A stretch of 52,088 nucleotides of DNA from JAGDVO01 sp964590075 [NCBI: uncultured Aquificales bacterium] (GCA_964590075.1 CAZPXS010000007.1:1-52088); one strand, 5' to 3'. Positions 23,690-33,033 are shown, counted from the stretch's first letter. Numbers and translations are program-made. The notes: generated by a model not told the origin, from the letters alone.

Positions 23690-23717
23690 TTGACAAAACA
23701 TACTAAGGTTATATAAC
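23690..23717 (+). promoter_or_regulatory. Promoter of the leuA leader
   Basis: TTGACA (23690-23695), 16 bp, TATAAC (23712-23717). Transcription would begin about 25 bp before the leader peptide and pass through the attenuator. Confidence 0.65.
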
Positions 23718-23748
23718 TTCTAACAAAATTTAGTCGATGAGGTTAGGA

Positions 23749-23856
23749 ATGGAAAGCATGAAAGATAGGATAAATGATTTGGCTATAGGTAGAATGAATT
23801 CCTTCAAGAACCTACTATCCCTACTAAGCCTACTACTATCTGAGGGGCCCGCCTGA
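23749..23856 (+). CDS. Leucine-rich leader peptide of leuA
   Basis: A 35-codon frame starts at ATG 23749 (in-frame alternatives at 23737 and 23758), with GAGG 6 nt upstream, and ends at TGA 23854-23856. Near its end it reads NLLSLLSLLLSEGPA: seven leucine codons among nine, all CTA. This is the pattern of a regulatory leader whose translation speed reports charged tRNA-Leu. It lies between the leuA promoter and a transcription terminator, as expected for attenuation. The peptide itself probably has no function. Confidence 0.8.
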   Translation: MESMKDRINDLAIGRMNSFKNLLSLLSLLLSEGPA

Positions 23857-23958
23857 GGCTTTAAAAACAAGCCACGGGTGGGTCCCAAAGGGATCCTCCC
23901 GTGGCAAAGGATAAAGGGCCACGGGAAGGATGATCCTTCTCGTGGCCCTTTTTATTTT
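23826..23958 (+). terminator. leuA transcription attenuator with alternative hairpins
   Basis: Segments: A GCCACGGG (23871-23878), B CCCGTGGC (23898-23905), C GCCACGGG (23919-23926), D CGTGGCCC (23941-23948). A:B forms one hairpin. C:D lies inside the terminator stem 23913-23951, which is followed by TTTTTATTTTT-type sequence. B is fully complementary to C, so B:C would block the terminator. In addition AAGCCT inside the leucine codons (23826-23831) can pair with AGGCTT (23856-23861). Leucine shortage should stall the ribosome on the CTA codons, shift pairing and allow read-through into leuA. The stall-to-structure coupling is inferred. Confidence 0.75.
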
Positions 23959-23983
23959 TAAAAAATCAAAAAAGGAGGTTACG

Positions 23984-25546
23984 ATGGACAGGGTAATAAT
24001 ATTTGACACCACCTTAAGAGATGGTGAACAGGCTCCAGGATTCTCAATGAATCTTAACGAAAAGATCATGATGGCCCATCAACTCGCCAGACTCGGGGTT
24101 GATGTCATCGAGGCAGGATTTGCAGCAAGTAGTCCCGGCGATTTCAACTCGATAAAAAGGATAGCGGAAGAGGTTAAAGGGCCCATAATATGCTCCCTTG
24201 CCAGGGCAAATAGAAAGGACATAGAACAGGCAGCAAAGGCACTTGAACCAGCCGAGAGAAAGAGGATACATACCTTCATAGCTACAAGTGAGATACACAT
24301 GAAGTATAAGCTCAAGATGGACAAGGATGAGGTACTTGAAAGGGCCGTTGATGCTGTAAGATTTGCCAGAAACTTCACAGATGACGTGGAATTCTCAGCG
24401 GAGGATGCAACGAGAAGCGATCTCGACTTTCTCTGTAAGGTCTTCGAAGAGGTTATAAAGGCAGGGGCAACCACGATCAACATACCCGATACAGTTGGAT
24501 ATACCGTTCCGAGCGAATTTAAAGAAAAGATACTCTACATAATGAACAGGGTACCGAATATAGATAAAGTTGTGGTAAGTGTTCACTGTCACAACGATCT
24601 CGGTCTTGCCGTTGCAAACTCATTGATCGCGGTTGAGGCCGGTGTAAGGCAGGTAGAATGTACTATAAACGGGATAGGTGAAAGAGCCGGAAACGCTGCC
24701 CTTGAAGAGATAGTTATGGCCTTAAAAACGAGGAGGGACCATTTTAAAGTCACAACAAACATAAACACAAGGGAGATCTATAGAACCAGCCAACTCCTCT
24801 CCCACATAACGGGTGTATACGTTCAGCCGAACAAAGCCATCGTCGGGAAAAACGCCTTCGCCCATGAGGCAGGAATACACCAACACGGAGTACTCGAAAA
24901 TCCTCTCACCTATGAGATAATGAGGCCCGAGGATATAGGCCTTCCAACGAATAGACTGGTTCTTGGTAAACACTCAGGTAGACACGCACTCAAAGCCAGA
25001 ATAGAAGAGCTCGGCTTTACAAACCTCTCCGATGAGATGATAGATAAGGTCTTCGAAAAATTCAAAGTAATAGCCGATAGGAAAAAGGAAGTTTTCGATG
25101 AAGATATCTACGCTATAGTACAGGAGGTTCTCCTCGATGTACCTGTTAAAACCTACAAGCTCGAGTACCTCCATGTCTTAAGTGGAAACACGATAGTACC
25201 ATCTTCAACCGTTATACTCAAAAGGGGCGATGAGATCTTTCAGGATTCGGCTACAGGAGATGGTCCGGTGGATGCTACCTTCAAAGCCATAGACAGGATA
25301 ACAGGCCTTAATGGAACCTTACTTTCCTACAGGATAAGGGCGGTTACACAGGGTAAGGACGCGGTAGGAGAAGTAACGGTGGAGGTGAAGTTTAACGGTA
25401 GGATATTCGTAGGAAAAGGCTCAAGTACAGACATAATCGAGGCAAGTGCCTTAAGCTACATAGATGCGGTTAATAAATACCTCTACAGAGACTCTATAGA
25501 AAAGATCATGGAAGAATCGGTAGCAAGCGATAACGTGAAGGACTAG
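23984..25546 (+). CDS. leuA: 2-isopropylmalate synthase
   Basis: A 520-aa enzyme that condenses acetyl-CoA with 2-oxoisovalerate, the first step of leucine synthesis, in the cytoplasm. Seen: [17 protein letters not shown] at the start of the TIM barrel, the metal site histidines in [14 protein letters not shown], the [14 protein letters not shown] motif, and a C-terminal regulatory domain (about 390-510) where leucine normally binds. The start at 23984 has AAGGAGG 7 nt upstream, just after the attenuator. No other leu gene follows: a terminator comes directly after the stop. So the attenuator controls leuA alone here. Confidence 0.95.
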   Translation: MDRVIIFDTTLRDGEQAPGFSMNLNEKIMMAHQLARLGVDVIEAGFAASSPGDFNSIKRIAEEVKGPIICSLARANRKDIEQAAKALEPAERKRIHTFIATSEIHMKYKLKMDKDEVLERAVDAVRFARNFTDDVEFSAEDATRSDLDFLCKVFEEVIKAGATTINIPDTVGYTVPSEFKEKILYIMNRVPNIDKVVVSVHCHNDLGLAVANSLIAVEAGVRQVECTINGIGERAGNAALEEIVMALKTRRDHFKVTTNINTREIYRTSQLLSHITGVYVQPNKAIVGKNAFAHEAGIHQHGVLENPLTYEIMRPEDIGLPTNRLVLGKHSGRHALKARIEELGFTNLSDEMIDKVFEKFKVIADRKKEVFDEDIYAIVQEVLLDVPVKTYKLEYLHVLSGNTIVPSSTVILKRGDEIFQDSATGDGPVDATFKAIDRITGLNGTLLSYRIRAVTQGKDAVGEVTVEVKFNGRIFVGKGSSTDIIEASALSYIDAVNKYLYRDSIEKIMEESVASDNVKD

Positions 25547-25550
25547 ATAT

Positions 25551-25574
25551 AGGGGAGGGATTCCTCCCCTTTTC
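25551..25574 (+). terminator. Terminator after leuA, bidirectional
   Basis: Stem AGGGGAGG (25551-25558) and CCTCCCCT (25563-25570) with a 4-nt loop, then TTTCT. It lies between the convergent leuA and the ApgM-like gene and could serve both. Confidence 0.75.
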
Positions 25575-25579
25575 TCTAA

Positions 25580-26719
25580 CTAAAAGCCCTCAACCTCCGC
25601 ACAACCCATATAGTTCCTGATCAACAGTATCAACTCCTTACCTCTTAAAAGTCCAAGGGATCCATTGACACTACTTACCTCATCAAATCGAGTTGCTCTA
25701 CCCCTCCTGATAAAGGGGCCAACCATGAGAAGAGGAACGGGTAAACCTGAATAGGGCTTACAACCATCACTCACGGTAGTAACATCGGTGGTAAGGACGA
25801 ATATAACGTTATCCTTCACCATCTTATCGACCACGTAGGAAAATATACCATCCAAGTCTTCTATAAACTCAACCTTCTTCCAAGCCTTATACTGAATATC
25901 GTTCCAGTGGAGGTAGTCGGAGTAGAAAAAGTAAATCCCGCTATCCTCTGACGAAGTGGCTTCAAACAGGAATTTTCTCAGGTTATCATCCACCCTACCT
26001 TCTAAAAACTTACAGTTTAAATTCATAAAATTCAGCATACCTTTAAAAAAGTAGGAATCGGTATAGAATTTAAAATCACACATATCGAAAACGGACGGAG
26101 TATAATCCATAAACTTCCCCGTACCATAGAAGAATAGAGCGTTTATTGGGGAAAGTCCTTTCTCTATCCTATCCGCATTCCCCTCCCAATCGGCAGGTAG
26201 AAAGTTTATATCGCTCAATCTACTTTCATCCACGGGACATCCTATATTCCAGGGGTGATAGGAGGGGATGTAGGAATCAGACTCCACCAAAAACCTACCT
26301 CTCCCAAGGCAATAGACACGCCTAAACCTCTTGCCCAAAAACTTCAAAAAGACCTTCTCCTCCTCATCTCCCTCAAAAGGCCTCTTCTCCGCCAGAACCC
26401 CACCCTCTACCACGCAGGGTTCACATACCGCATAGTATTTCTTCTTCGAGAGCTTTATACCTCTCGCAATAGCCTCAAAAACCGCGAGATTCGGGAAAAG
26501 CTCCCTCGGATTTCCAAGAAACATATACATGAAAAGCCAGGGAGATAGAGACTCACCTATTACAGTTGGATGATAACCTCCAGTGGCACCAAGCATGGCG
26601 AGATGTTCGAGGTTAGGTGTCCTGGCAACCTGTAAAGGAGTCTTTCTCCCAAGCCCATCTATGGCATGATCGGCCAATCCACCTATAACGACAATTATAG
26701 TCTTTTCAACTATCTGCAT
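25580..26719 (-). CDS. ApgM-like protein (archaeal-type phosphoglycerate mutase family) with altered metal site
   Basis: A 379-aa member of the alkaline phosphatase superfamily, closest in layout to cofactor-independent archaeal-type phosphoglycerate mutase: GLGRKTPLQVARTPNLEHLA near the N-terminus, a central insert, and SGLPVPLLMVGP with RATRFDE near the C-terminus. Several expected metal ligands are changed. The N-terminal L-D-G reads IGG, the ADH or GDH motif reads TDV, and the H-S-G-x-P-V-P histidine is Tyr (YSGLPVP). The family call is firm, but activity as a mutase is doubtful; it may be inactive or have a new role. Confidence 0.7.
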   Translation of the reverse strand: MQIVEKTIIVVIGGLADHAIDGLGRKTPLQVARTPNLEHLAMLGATGGYHPTVIGESLSPWLFMYMFLGNPRELFPNLAVFEAIARGIKLSKKKYYAVCEPCVVEGGVLAEKRPFEGDEEEKVFLKFLGKRFRRVYCLGRGRFLVESDSYIPSYHPWNIGCPVDESRLSDINFLPADWEGNADRIEKGLSPINALFFYGTGKFMDYTPSVFDMCDFKFYTDSYFFKGMLNFMNLNCKFLEGRVDDNLRKFLFEATSSEDSGIYFFYSDYLHWNDIQYKAWKKVEFIEDLDGIFSYVVDKMVKDNVIFVLTTDVTTVSDGCKPYSGLPVPLLMVGPFIRRGRATRFDEVSSVNGSLGLLRGKELILLIRNYMGCAEVEGF

Positions 26720-26760
26720 CCCACACCTCTTAAAACTTCCCTTGCCATAAGCTCATACTA

Positions 26761-26789
26761 TTGTCAATCACATATCCAATTGATATACT
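26761..26789 (+). promoter_or_regulatory. Promoter of the glyQ operon
   Basis: TTGTCA (26761-26766), a 17-bp spacer and TATACT (26784-26789), 37 bp before the glyQ start codon. Confidence 0.7.
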
Positions 26790-26826
26790 GAAAAAAACAA
26801 ACCCGGTTTTTAATAGGAGGTGGGTG

Positions 26827-27714
26827 GTGACCTTCCAGGATGTTTTGTTAAAGCTACAGGAGTTCTGGGCAGACTACGGTTGTGTTATACAGCAACCCTA
26901 CGATATAGAGGTAGGTGCGGGGACGATGAATCCCGCCACATTCCTTAGAGTACTGGGACCAGAACCTTGGAAAGTTGCCTATGTAGAGCCATCAAGAAGG
27001 CCAACAGATGGTAGATACGGTGAAAACCCAAACAGACTCCAACACTACTACCAATTCCAGGTCATAATAAAGCCTTCCCCCGATGATATACAGGAAGTGT
27101 ATCTTGAGAGTCTCAAAGCCCTCGGGATAGATCCCAGCAAACACGACATAAGGTTTGTAGAGGATGACTGGGAATCTCCAACTCTCGGAGCCTGGGGACT
27201 TGGTTGGGAAGTCTGGCTCGATGGTATGGAGATAACCCAATTCACCTATTTCCAACAGGCAGGTGGGATAGATCTATACCCGATATCGGTTGAGATAACC
27301 TACGGAACAGAGAGAATAGCAATGTATCTACAAGGGGTGGATAGTGTCTTTGATCTTATCTGGACCGACGGGATAACCTACGGTGACATACATCACCAGG
27401 GAGAGGTGGAATGGTCCATATATAACTTTGAAGAGGCTGATGTTGATATGCTGTTTAAGCTCTTTGAGCTTTACGAGAAGGAGTCGGAAAGGCTCATAGA
27501 GAAGAAACTGATACTTCCAGCCTACGACTACTGCCTGAAATGTTCCCACACCTTTAACCTACTCGATGCGAGAGGAGCCATAAGTGTAAAGGAGAGGACA
27601 AACTTCATAGGTAGGATAAGGCGATTGGCAAAGGAGATAGCGGAGGGCTACATAGAACAGAGGAAGAATATGGACTATCCCTTCATAAAAAAGGGTTGTT
27701 TCAGTGACAGATAG
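26827..27714 (+). CDS. glyQ: Glycyl-tRNA synthetase, alpha subunit
   Basis: A 295-aa catalytic subunit of the tetrameric bacterial glycyl-tRNA synthetase, which charges tRNA-Gly. It is collinear with E. coli Gly[67 protein letters not shown] and [13 protein letters not shown] chose GTG 26827 because AGGAGG lies 6 nt upstream and the protein then begins at the conserved FQD; longer starts overlap the promoter. The usual partner glyS is not next to it and not in this window, so the beta subunit must be encoded elsewhere. Confidence 0.95.
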   Translation: MTFQDVLLKLQEFWADYGCVIQQPYDIEVGAGTMNPATFLRVLGPEPWKVAYVEPSRRPTDGRYGENPNRLQHYYQFQVIIKPSPDDIQEVYLESLKALGIDPSKHDIRFVEDDWESPTLGAWGLGWEVWLDGMEITQFTYFQQAGGIDLYPISVEITYGTERIAMYLQGVDSVFDLIWTDGITYGDIHHQGEVEWSIYNFEEADVDMLFKLFELYEKESERLIEKKLILPAYDYCLKCSHTFNLLDARGAISVKERTNFIGRIRRLAKEIAEGYIEQRKNMDYPFIKKGCFSDR

Positions 27715-27722
27715 ACCTTCAA

Positions 27723-28907
27723 ATGAGTGATCAAGATCTACTCTTTGCTCTTGTTGTTGTTTTATTAGGGATAGAGGCTATATTTTCCGGAACAGAGATA
27801 GCCTTTCTATCCCTCAAACCACACCTCTTTCACAAAAAATACGATACCTTTACAAAGAACCTTGAAGAGATAATCCTTGCAACCGTTATAGGTACCAACA
27901 TTGCTGTGGTCCTAAATTCCACGATAGTATCCTACATAATAAAGACAAAAACCCATCTTTCGAGCGAGCTACTCACTACTCTGATACTCTCCCCCTGTGT
28001 ACTCATATTCGGGGAAACGATACCTAAGGTGATAGCAAGAAAAAATCCCACGAAGTTTCTAAAATTTTCCTTCCCACTATTTAAGTTCTTCTACATTATA
28101 AGTTACCCAGTTAGGGTCATAATACTATTTCTCCCCAAAAGGTTTGGCATCAAGATAGAAAAACCCTCAAGCATAAGTAGAGAGGAAATTCCACTAATCG
28201 TGGATGATGAGGAACAACAGTACCTGGTGAAGAGGATAGTAAACCTGAGAAAGAGGAGAGTCAAAAATTCAATGAAACCTATAAGGGACATATTCGCCGT
28301 AGATAGAGAAAGCTCTGTAGGTGAGGTTATAAAACTGGCGGAAAAAATAGGTTACTCCCGATTCCCCATCTATTCGAACCATATCTACAACATAGAGGGG
28401 ATAGTTTGGATATTCGACCTTATAGATGCCGATAGAAATGAGAGTATATCGAATTTTGTGAGAGACTGCCCCTTTATTTCGGAATTACAGAGTATACATA
28501 GTGCTATCAAAACTTTCAAAATAGCGAAAAGCCCGATAGCTATCGTTGTAAACGAGTATGGACTCTCAACCGGGATACTGACCATCGAGGATGTTTTTGA
28601 GGAATTGGTGGGGGAGATAGAGGATGAGTACGATCTATATAGCAAAAAGGTCGAGATAGTGGAGAAGAGAGGAAAGTCAATAGTCTTTTCCGGTGAAACG
28701 GATATACATATACTCGAGAGTGAGCTAAAGACAGAATTGCCAAAAAGTGAGCTATTTAAAACGGTAAGTGGTTTTATAATTTATAATTTCGACAGGATAC
28801 CAAAGGAGAGAGAAGTATTGCAATTCAGAAACATAGTTTTTAAAATACTAAAAGTTTCAAAGGGCAAAATAGATTTGGTAGAGGTAAGCCGTACAGATGA
28901 TCCTTGA
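27723..28907 (+). CDS. CNNM/CBS/CorC-domain membrane protein (HlyC/CorC family)
   Basis: A 394-aa protein. The N-terminal CNNM transmembrane domain (about 1-140) has three to four helices and the motif SGTEIAFLSL. A pair of CBS domains follows (about 185-300, with SRFPIYSN and the AIVVNEYGLSTGILTIEDVFEELVG signature shown here in part), then a small CorC/HlyC C-terminal domain (about 310-390). Relatives export or regulate magnesium or cobalt. The gene starts 8 bp after glyQ and overlaps the next gene by 11 bp. Older annotations call this family haemolysin-like; transport is more likely. Confidence 0.88.
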   Translation: MSDQDLLFALVVVLLGIEAIFSGTEIAFLSLKPHLFHKKYDTFTKNLEEIILATVIGTNIAVVLNSTIVSYIIKTKTHLSSELLTTLILSPCVLIFGETIPKVIARKNPTKFLKFSFPLFKFFYIISYPVRVIILFLPKRFGIKIEKPSSISREEIPLIVDDEEQQYLVKRIVNLRKRRVKNSMKPIRDIFAVDRESSVGEVIKLAEKIGYSRFPIYSNHIYNIEGIVWIFDLIDADRNESISNFVRDCPFISELQSIHSAIKTFKIAKSPIAIVVNEYGLSTGILTIEDVFEELVGEIEDEYDLYSKKVEIVEKRGKSIVFSGETDIHILESELKTELPKSELFKTVSGFIIYNFDRIPKEREVLQFRNIVFKILKVSKGKIDLVEVSRTDDP

Positions 28908-29991
28908 TAGAAGTGACTTAATCAAAGCTATGGACTTTGTACGAGAAGCGGAGAGGCAAGTAGCATCTAAAGATAAAGCCCTGGTCCTTGCGGAGGCAAC
29001 CAAAAGAGCCCTAAATCAACTCTCCCAACTCAACATAGTCATAACACCTGATAGATTCGCGATTTGGTTTTACGCTTTCCTTATCCTTATCCTAAAGGGA
29101 ATATTCAATCCATCGGAAGATGAGATACTTAAGGCATACCTTCTTACCTTTAATGAGATGAAAGGTAAAAAAGATTTTAGACCAATAGAGATAGAAAAAT
29201 CGATAATTTCCAAGGAGACAGAGGAAACGTTAGATGTGAGTAAGATGGCCCTACAGGAAGCGATCGGTGTAATCGAAAAATACACGAAACAACTCGCCGA
29301 AAGAGAAAATAGTTTAAACGTTATAAAAACGATGGAAGAACTAAATAAAACTATAGAACTATTAACACAAGAGATAAAAATACTACAAAAAACAAATATG
29401 GAACTCAAAGAAGAATTAAATAAATCCATTAGAAAAATGGAGGTTTTAAAAGAGAGGTTAAGAGATTTACAAGAAAAAAGTCAAAAAGATCCATTAACAA
29501 GCCTGTTAAATAGAGCTAAATTCGAAATAATATTGGAAAAACACTTAAAGGACTTGAAAAATAATAAAGTGAAAACTTTTTCTATTGCTATGCTAGATAT
29601 AGATAATTTTAAGAAATTAAACGATGTATTTGGACATCCTGTGGGAGATGAGTTTCTCAAAAGGTGTGTAGGAACTATAATAGGAGAGTTAAGAAGTAGT
29701 GATCTAGCCTTTAGATATGGAGGGGAGGAATTTGCCATCATCATAAGCGAAGCTGAGTTAAAAGAGGCTATAGTTGTATGCGAGAGACTAAGAAGGAAAA
29801 TAGAGGAAATAAAGGTTCCCACAGAGATGGGAGTAGCAAAGACAACAGTAAGTATAGGGATCGCAGAAGCCAAAAGGGATGATACAACAAAGTCTATAGT
29901 AGATAGAGCGGATAAGGCTCTCTATCTCGCCAAAAGGGATGGCAAAAACTGTATAAGAACGGAAGAGGACGTAAAGTTAAGAAAACTCTAA
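28897..29991 (+). CDS. Diguanylate cyclase (GGDEF domain) with helical N-terminus
   Basis: A 364-aa cytoplasmic enzyme predicted to make cyclic di-GMP. A helical N-terminal part is followed by a long coiled coil (about 110-195) and a GGDEF domain from DPLTSLLNR on. It has DIDNFKKLNDVFGHPVGDEF, RYGGEEF as the active-site loop, and SIGIAEA. RSSD lies five residues before GGEEF, the position of the inhibitory I-site. No transmembrane helix is evident apart from a short hydrophobic stretch near residues 52-66. It is co-transcribed with the CNNM gene (11-bp overlap). The signal it senses is unknown. Confidence 0.92.
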   Translation: MILDRSDLIKAMDFVREAERQVASKDKALVLAEATKRALNQLSQLNIVITPDRFAIWFYAFLILILKGIFNPSEDEILKAYLLTFNEMKGKKDFRPIEIEKSIISKETEETLDVSKMALQEAIGVIEKYTKQLAERENSLNVIKTMEELNKTIELLTQEIKILQKTNMELKEELNKSIRKMEVLKERLRDLQEKSQKDPLTSLLNRAKFEIILEKHLKDLKNNKVKTFSIAMLDIDNFKKLNDVFGHPVGDEFLKRCVGTIIGELRSSDLAFRYGGEEFAIIISEAELKEAIVVCERLRRKIEEIKVPTEMGVAKTTVSIGIAEAKRDDTTKSIVDRADKALYLAKRDGKNCIRTEEDVKLRKL

Positions 29992-30004
29992 CTATACTTT
30001 GCCA

Positions 30005-30916
30005 CTACTCTTTTTTCAACACAAATCCCAGAGATTCTATCAAAGCCCTATCATCCTGGGGTGTTCTACCTGGCTGGGTAAGATAACCTCCTGTCAAGAA
30101 GCCGTTTACCATAAAGGTAGCAAGAACCATAAGTTCACCGAGATTCCTTTCCCTTCCTCCACATAGCCTGAGTTCGCTTTTGGGAAATCTAAGCCTATAG
30201 TAAGCTATGATCTTTAGAATAGTGGTAGGCCTTAAAGGTTTGATGTTCTCAAAGGGAGTCCCCTTTATGGGAATAAGAAAATTCATCGGTATAGACTCAG
30301 GCTCAAGTAAACTCAAACTATCGGCAAGAGAAACCCAATCCCTCTTAGTTTCACCCATACCAAATAGAAAACCACAACAGAGTTCCAACCCCTCCTCTTT
30401 AACCATCCTACAATAATTGAACTTCTCATCCCAGACTATTCTAGTTGTCACCTGAGGATAATACTCCCTCGAAGTCTCAAGGTTATGATGGACCCTCCTC
30501 ACCCCTACCCTTTTAAGTTCAAGGATATACTCCCTCGGCAAAATCCCTAGAGAAACGTCAACCTCTATACCCACTTCCCTTCTTATCCTATCTATAGCGG
30601 ATACTATCCTCCCAAACTCTTTATCATTGGGCCTTTTACCACTCGTTACTATCGAGAACCTTTTGACTCCAGAAATTTTAGCGGATCTTGCAGCATCCAC
30701 AATCACATCCTCTTCGACAAGCGGATAAACCTTTACCCCAGTTTTATCGGGATAGGCTTGGGCGCAGAAGGCACATCCCCTATCGCACAGTCCACTTTTA
30801 GCGTTTATGATACTACAGAACTCAAAATCCTTTCCCCAATGATTTTCCTTTACCTTCCTCGCAAGATCGATAAGGGATAGTATATCACTATCGGGATAAT
30901 CAAAAATCCAATCCAT
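30005..30916 (-). CDS. bioB: Biotin synthase, variant lacking two [2Fe-2S] ligands
   Basis: A 303-aa radical SAM enzyme that inserts sulfur into dethiobiotin. The SAM cluster motif is CDRGCAFC (Cys44/48/51) in the BioB context NAKSGLC. HHNLETS, FLFGMGET and RLCGGRE also match BioB. Aligned by eye to E. coli BioB, Cys188 is kept (Cys180), but Cys97 is Ser88 in RFSIVTSG and Cys128 is Val in VDVSLG. Extra cysteines occur at 34, 181 and 252. This resembles the anaerobe-type BioB that uses a different auxiliary cluster. It probably serves the pyruvate carboxylase at 47134-50550. It has its own promoter and is divergent from groES. Confidence 0.88.
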   Translation of the reverse strand: MDWIFDYPDSDILSLIDLARKVKENHWGKDFEFCSIINAKSGLCDRGCAFCAQAYPDKTGVKVYPLVEEDVIVDAARSAKISGVKRFSIVTSGKRPNDKEFGRIVSAIDRIRREVGIEVDVSLGILPREYILELKRVGVRRVHHNLETSREYYPQVTTRIVWDEKFNYCRMVKEEGLELCCGFLFGMGETKRDWVSLADSLSLLEPESIPMNFLIPIKGTPFENIKPLRPTTILKIIAYYRLRFPKSELRLCGGRERNLGELMVLATFMVNGFLTGGYLTQPGRTPQDDRALIESLGFVLKKE

Positions 30917-30949
30917 CCTACCCCACCCTAACTCCCTAAATGATTAAGA

Positions 30950-30978
30950 AACATATCAGAAAAAAACCTTGCTGTCAA
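30950..30978 (-). promoter_or_regulatory. Promoter of bioB
   Basis: TTGACA (30973-30978), a 17-bp spacer and TATGTT (30950-30955), about 35 bp before the bioB start. I see no classical BirA operator beside it. Confidence 0.6.
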
Positions 30979-31015
30979 GCTAATTCTAAAGGGATAGAAA
31001 ACCTTTAAAGAGGTA

Positions 31016-31046
31016 TTGACAAGAATCATGAGTAAGATTATTTATA
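31016..31046 (+). promoter_or_regulatory. Promoter of groES-groEL
   Basis: TTGACA (31016-31021), followed by TATTTA at 17 bp or TTTATA at 19 bp (31041-31046). The CIRCE-like operator begins right after it. Confidence 0.55.
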
Positions 31047-31048
31047 GT

Positions 31049-31075
31049 TTAGCAGGTTGAAAAGTTAACTGCTAA
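31049..31075 (+). promoter_or_regulatory. CIRCE-like operator (HrcA site) before groES
   Basis: TTAGCAGGT-N9-AACTGCTAA: two 9-bp arms, 8 of 9 positions symmetric, with a 9-bp spacer. The consensus CIRCE is TTAGCACTC-N9-GAGTGCTAA, so geometry and outer six bases are kept while the inner three differ. It sits between the promoter and the groES ribosome site, the usual place for HrcA repression of chaperone genes. No hrcA is in the window. Confidence 0.7.
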
Positions 31076-31099
31076 AATAATAAAAAGGGAGGTGGGAAG

Positions 31100-31393
31100 A
31101 TGAAGTTACAGCCTTTATACGACAGAGTTGTTATTAAGCCCATTGAGGAAGAGGAGAAGAAGACAAAGGGTGGTATAATCATTCCCGACACCGCTAAGGA
31201 GAAGCCCCAGAGGGGTAAGGTTGTAGCGGTCGGTCAGGGTAGGCTCCTCGAAAACGGTCAGTTTGCGGCACCGCTTGTAAAAGTAGGTGATGAGGTGATC
31301 TTCGGTAAATACGCTGGTACAGAGGTAGAAATCGATGGTGAAAAGTACCTTGTAATGAGAGAAGACGATATCTATGCAATCATAACCGAATAA
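31100..31393 (+). CDS. groES: Co-chaperonin GroES
   Basis: A 97-aa lid of the GroEL folding chamber. Full-length and typical: [32 protein letters not shown] contains the mobile loop and its flanks (here given only in part as a landmark), then [14 protein letters not shown] and a conserved C-terminus. AGGAGG upstream is a strong ribosome site. First gene of a two-gene operon, 23 bp before groEL, controlled by a CIRCE-like element. Confidence 0.98.
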   Translation: MKLQPLYDRVVIKPIEEEEKKTKGGIIIPDTAKEKPQRGKVVAVGQGRLLENGQFAAPLVKVGDEVIFGKYAGTEVEIDGEKYLVMREDDIYAIITE

Positions 31394-31416
31394 AACAAAC
31401 TTAAAGGAGGTGGGAG

Positions 31417-33033
31417 ATGGCTGCAAAACAACTTCTATTCAACGAAGAAATAAGGGCAAAGTTACTTAAAGGTTGTGATACTTTGGCCAATGCCGTTAAA
31501 GTTACCCTTGGACCAAGGGGTAGGAATGTAGTTATCGAGAAAAAATTCGGTGCACCACTTATCACAAAGGACGGTGTAACCGTAGCCAAAGAGATCGAGC
31601 TCGAGGACAAATTTGAAAACCTCGGCGCCCAGCTCGTAAGAGAAGTGGCAAGTAAAACCAACGATACCGCGGGAGATGGTACCACCACAGCCTGTGTTCT
31701 AGCTCAGGCAATCTACAAGGAAGGTTTAAAGTTCCTTGCTGCCGGTGCCAACGCTATGAGCCTCAAGAGGGGTATAGATAAGGCTGTAAACAAGGTGGTG
31801 GAAGAGTTAAGGAAGATCGCGAAGGAAGTTTCTGAGAAGAAGGAGATAGAGCAGGTAGCTACAATCTCCGCCAATAACGATCCCGAAATCGGAAAACTCA
31901 TAGCCGATGCGATGGAGAAGGTTGGTAAAGATGGTGTTATAACCGTTGAGGAAGCTAAGGGTCTTGAAACAACATTGGAAGTTGTTGAAGGTATGCAGTT
32001 CGATAGAGGTTACCTATCCCCATACTTTGTAACCGATCCCGACAAGATGGAATGTGTACTCGAGAACCCATATATACTAATCTATGATAAGAAGATAAGT
32101 TCCATAAGAGAGTTCCTTCCGATACTAGAAGAGGTTGCGAGAAGTGGTAAACCCTTGCTCGTTATAGCTGAGGATGTAGAGGGAGAGGCCCTCGCAACCC
32201 TCGTGGTAAACAAGCTAAGAGGTACACTCACCTGCTGTGCCGTGAAGGCTCCTGGATTTGGCGAGAGAAGAAAGGAGATGTTAAAGGATATAGCCATACT
32301 AACCGGCGGACAGGTCATTTCCGAGGAACTCGGTATCAAGCTTGAAAACGCGAGACTCCAGGACCTTGGTAGAGCTGACAAAGTCATAGTTGATAAGGAG
32401 AACACCACCATAGTGGGTGGTAAGGGCGATCCAAAGATGATCGAAGGAAGGATCAAGGAGATAAAGGTACAGATCGAAAAGACCACGAGCGACTACGACA
32501 GGGAAAAACTCCAGGAGAGACTCGCGAAACTCGTCGGTGGTGTGGCTGTTATAAAGGTAGGTGCTGCAACTGAAACGGAGATGAAGGAGAAGAAGGCAAG
32601 GGTTGAGGATGCCCTCAACGCTACTAAGGCAGCGGTAGAAGAGGGAATAGTTCCCGGTGGTGGAGTAGCCCTACTAAGGTGCCAGAAGGCTCTCGATAGT
32701 ATAGAGGTAGCCGACGAGGATGAAAAACTCGGCATCAATATAATTAAGAAGGCACTTGAAGCTCCTATCAAACAGATAGCAGAAAACGCTGGAATCGATG
32801 GATCCATAGTCGCTGAGGAAGTCAAAAAGAGTGAAAACATTAATTACGGATTTAACGCCGCAACCTTGGAGTACGGTGACATGTTCGAGTTTGGTGTAAT
32901 CGATCCTGTAAAGGTAGTAAGGCTCGCTTTACAAAACGCAGCTAGCATAGCCGGACTCATGCTTACAACAGAGGCCGGTGTATGCGAGATACCTGAAAAG
33001 GAAAAACCTGCTCCAAGCTTACCTGAATACTAA
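31417..33033 (+). CDS. groEL: Chaperonin GroEL
   Basis: A 538-aa subunit of the ATP-driven folding chamber. It has [16 protein letters not shown], the nucleotide-binding [11 protein letters not shown] and [12 protein letters not shown] with the catalytic Asp, and GGVALLR near the C-terminus. The usual flexible GGM-repeat tail is missing: the protein ends [10 protein letters not shown] strong terminator follows directly. Confidence 0.98.
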   Translation: MAAKQLLFNEEIRAKLLKGCDTLANAVKVTLGPRGRNVVIEKKFGAPLITKDGVTVAKEIELEDKFENLGAQLVREVASKTNDTAGDGTTTACVLAQAIYKEGLKFLAAGANAMSLKRGIDKAVNKVVEELRKIAKEVSEKKEIEQVATISANNDPEIGKLIADAMEKVGKDGVITVEEAKGLETTLEVVEGMQFDRGYLSPYFVTDPDKMECVLENPYILIYDKKISSIREFLPILEEVARSGKPLLVIAEDVEGEALATLVVNKLRGTLTCCAVKAPGFGERRKEMLKDIAILTGGQVISEELGIKLENARLQDLGRADKVIVDKENTTIVGGKGDPKMIEGRIKEIKVQIEKTTSDYDREKLQERLAKLVGGVAVIKVGAATETEMKEKKARVEDALNATKAAVEEGIVPGGGVALLRCQKALDSIEVADEDEKLGINIIKKALEAPIKQIAENAGIDGSIVAEEVKKSENINYGFNAATLEYGDMFEFGVIDPVKVVRLALQNAASIAGLMLTTEAGVCEIPEKEKPAPSLPEY

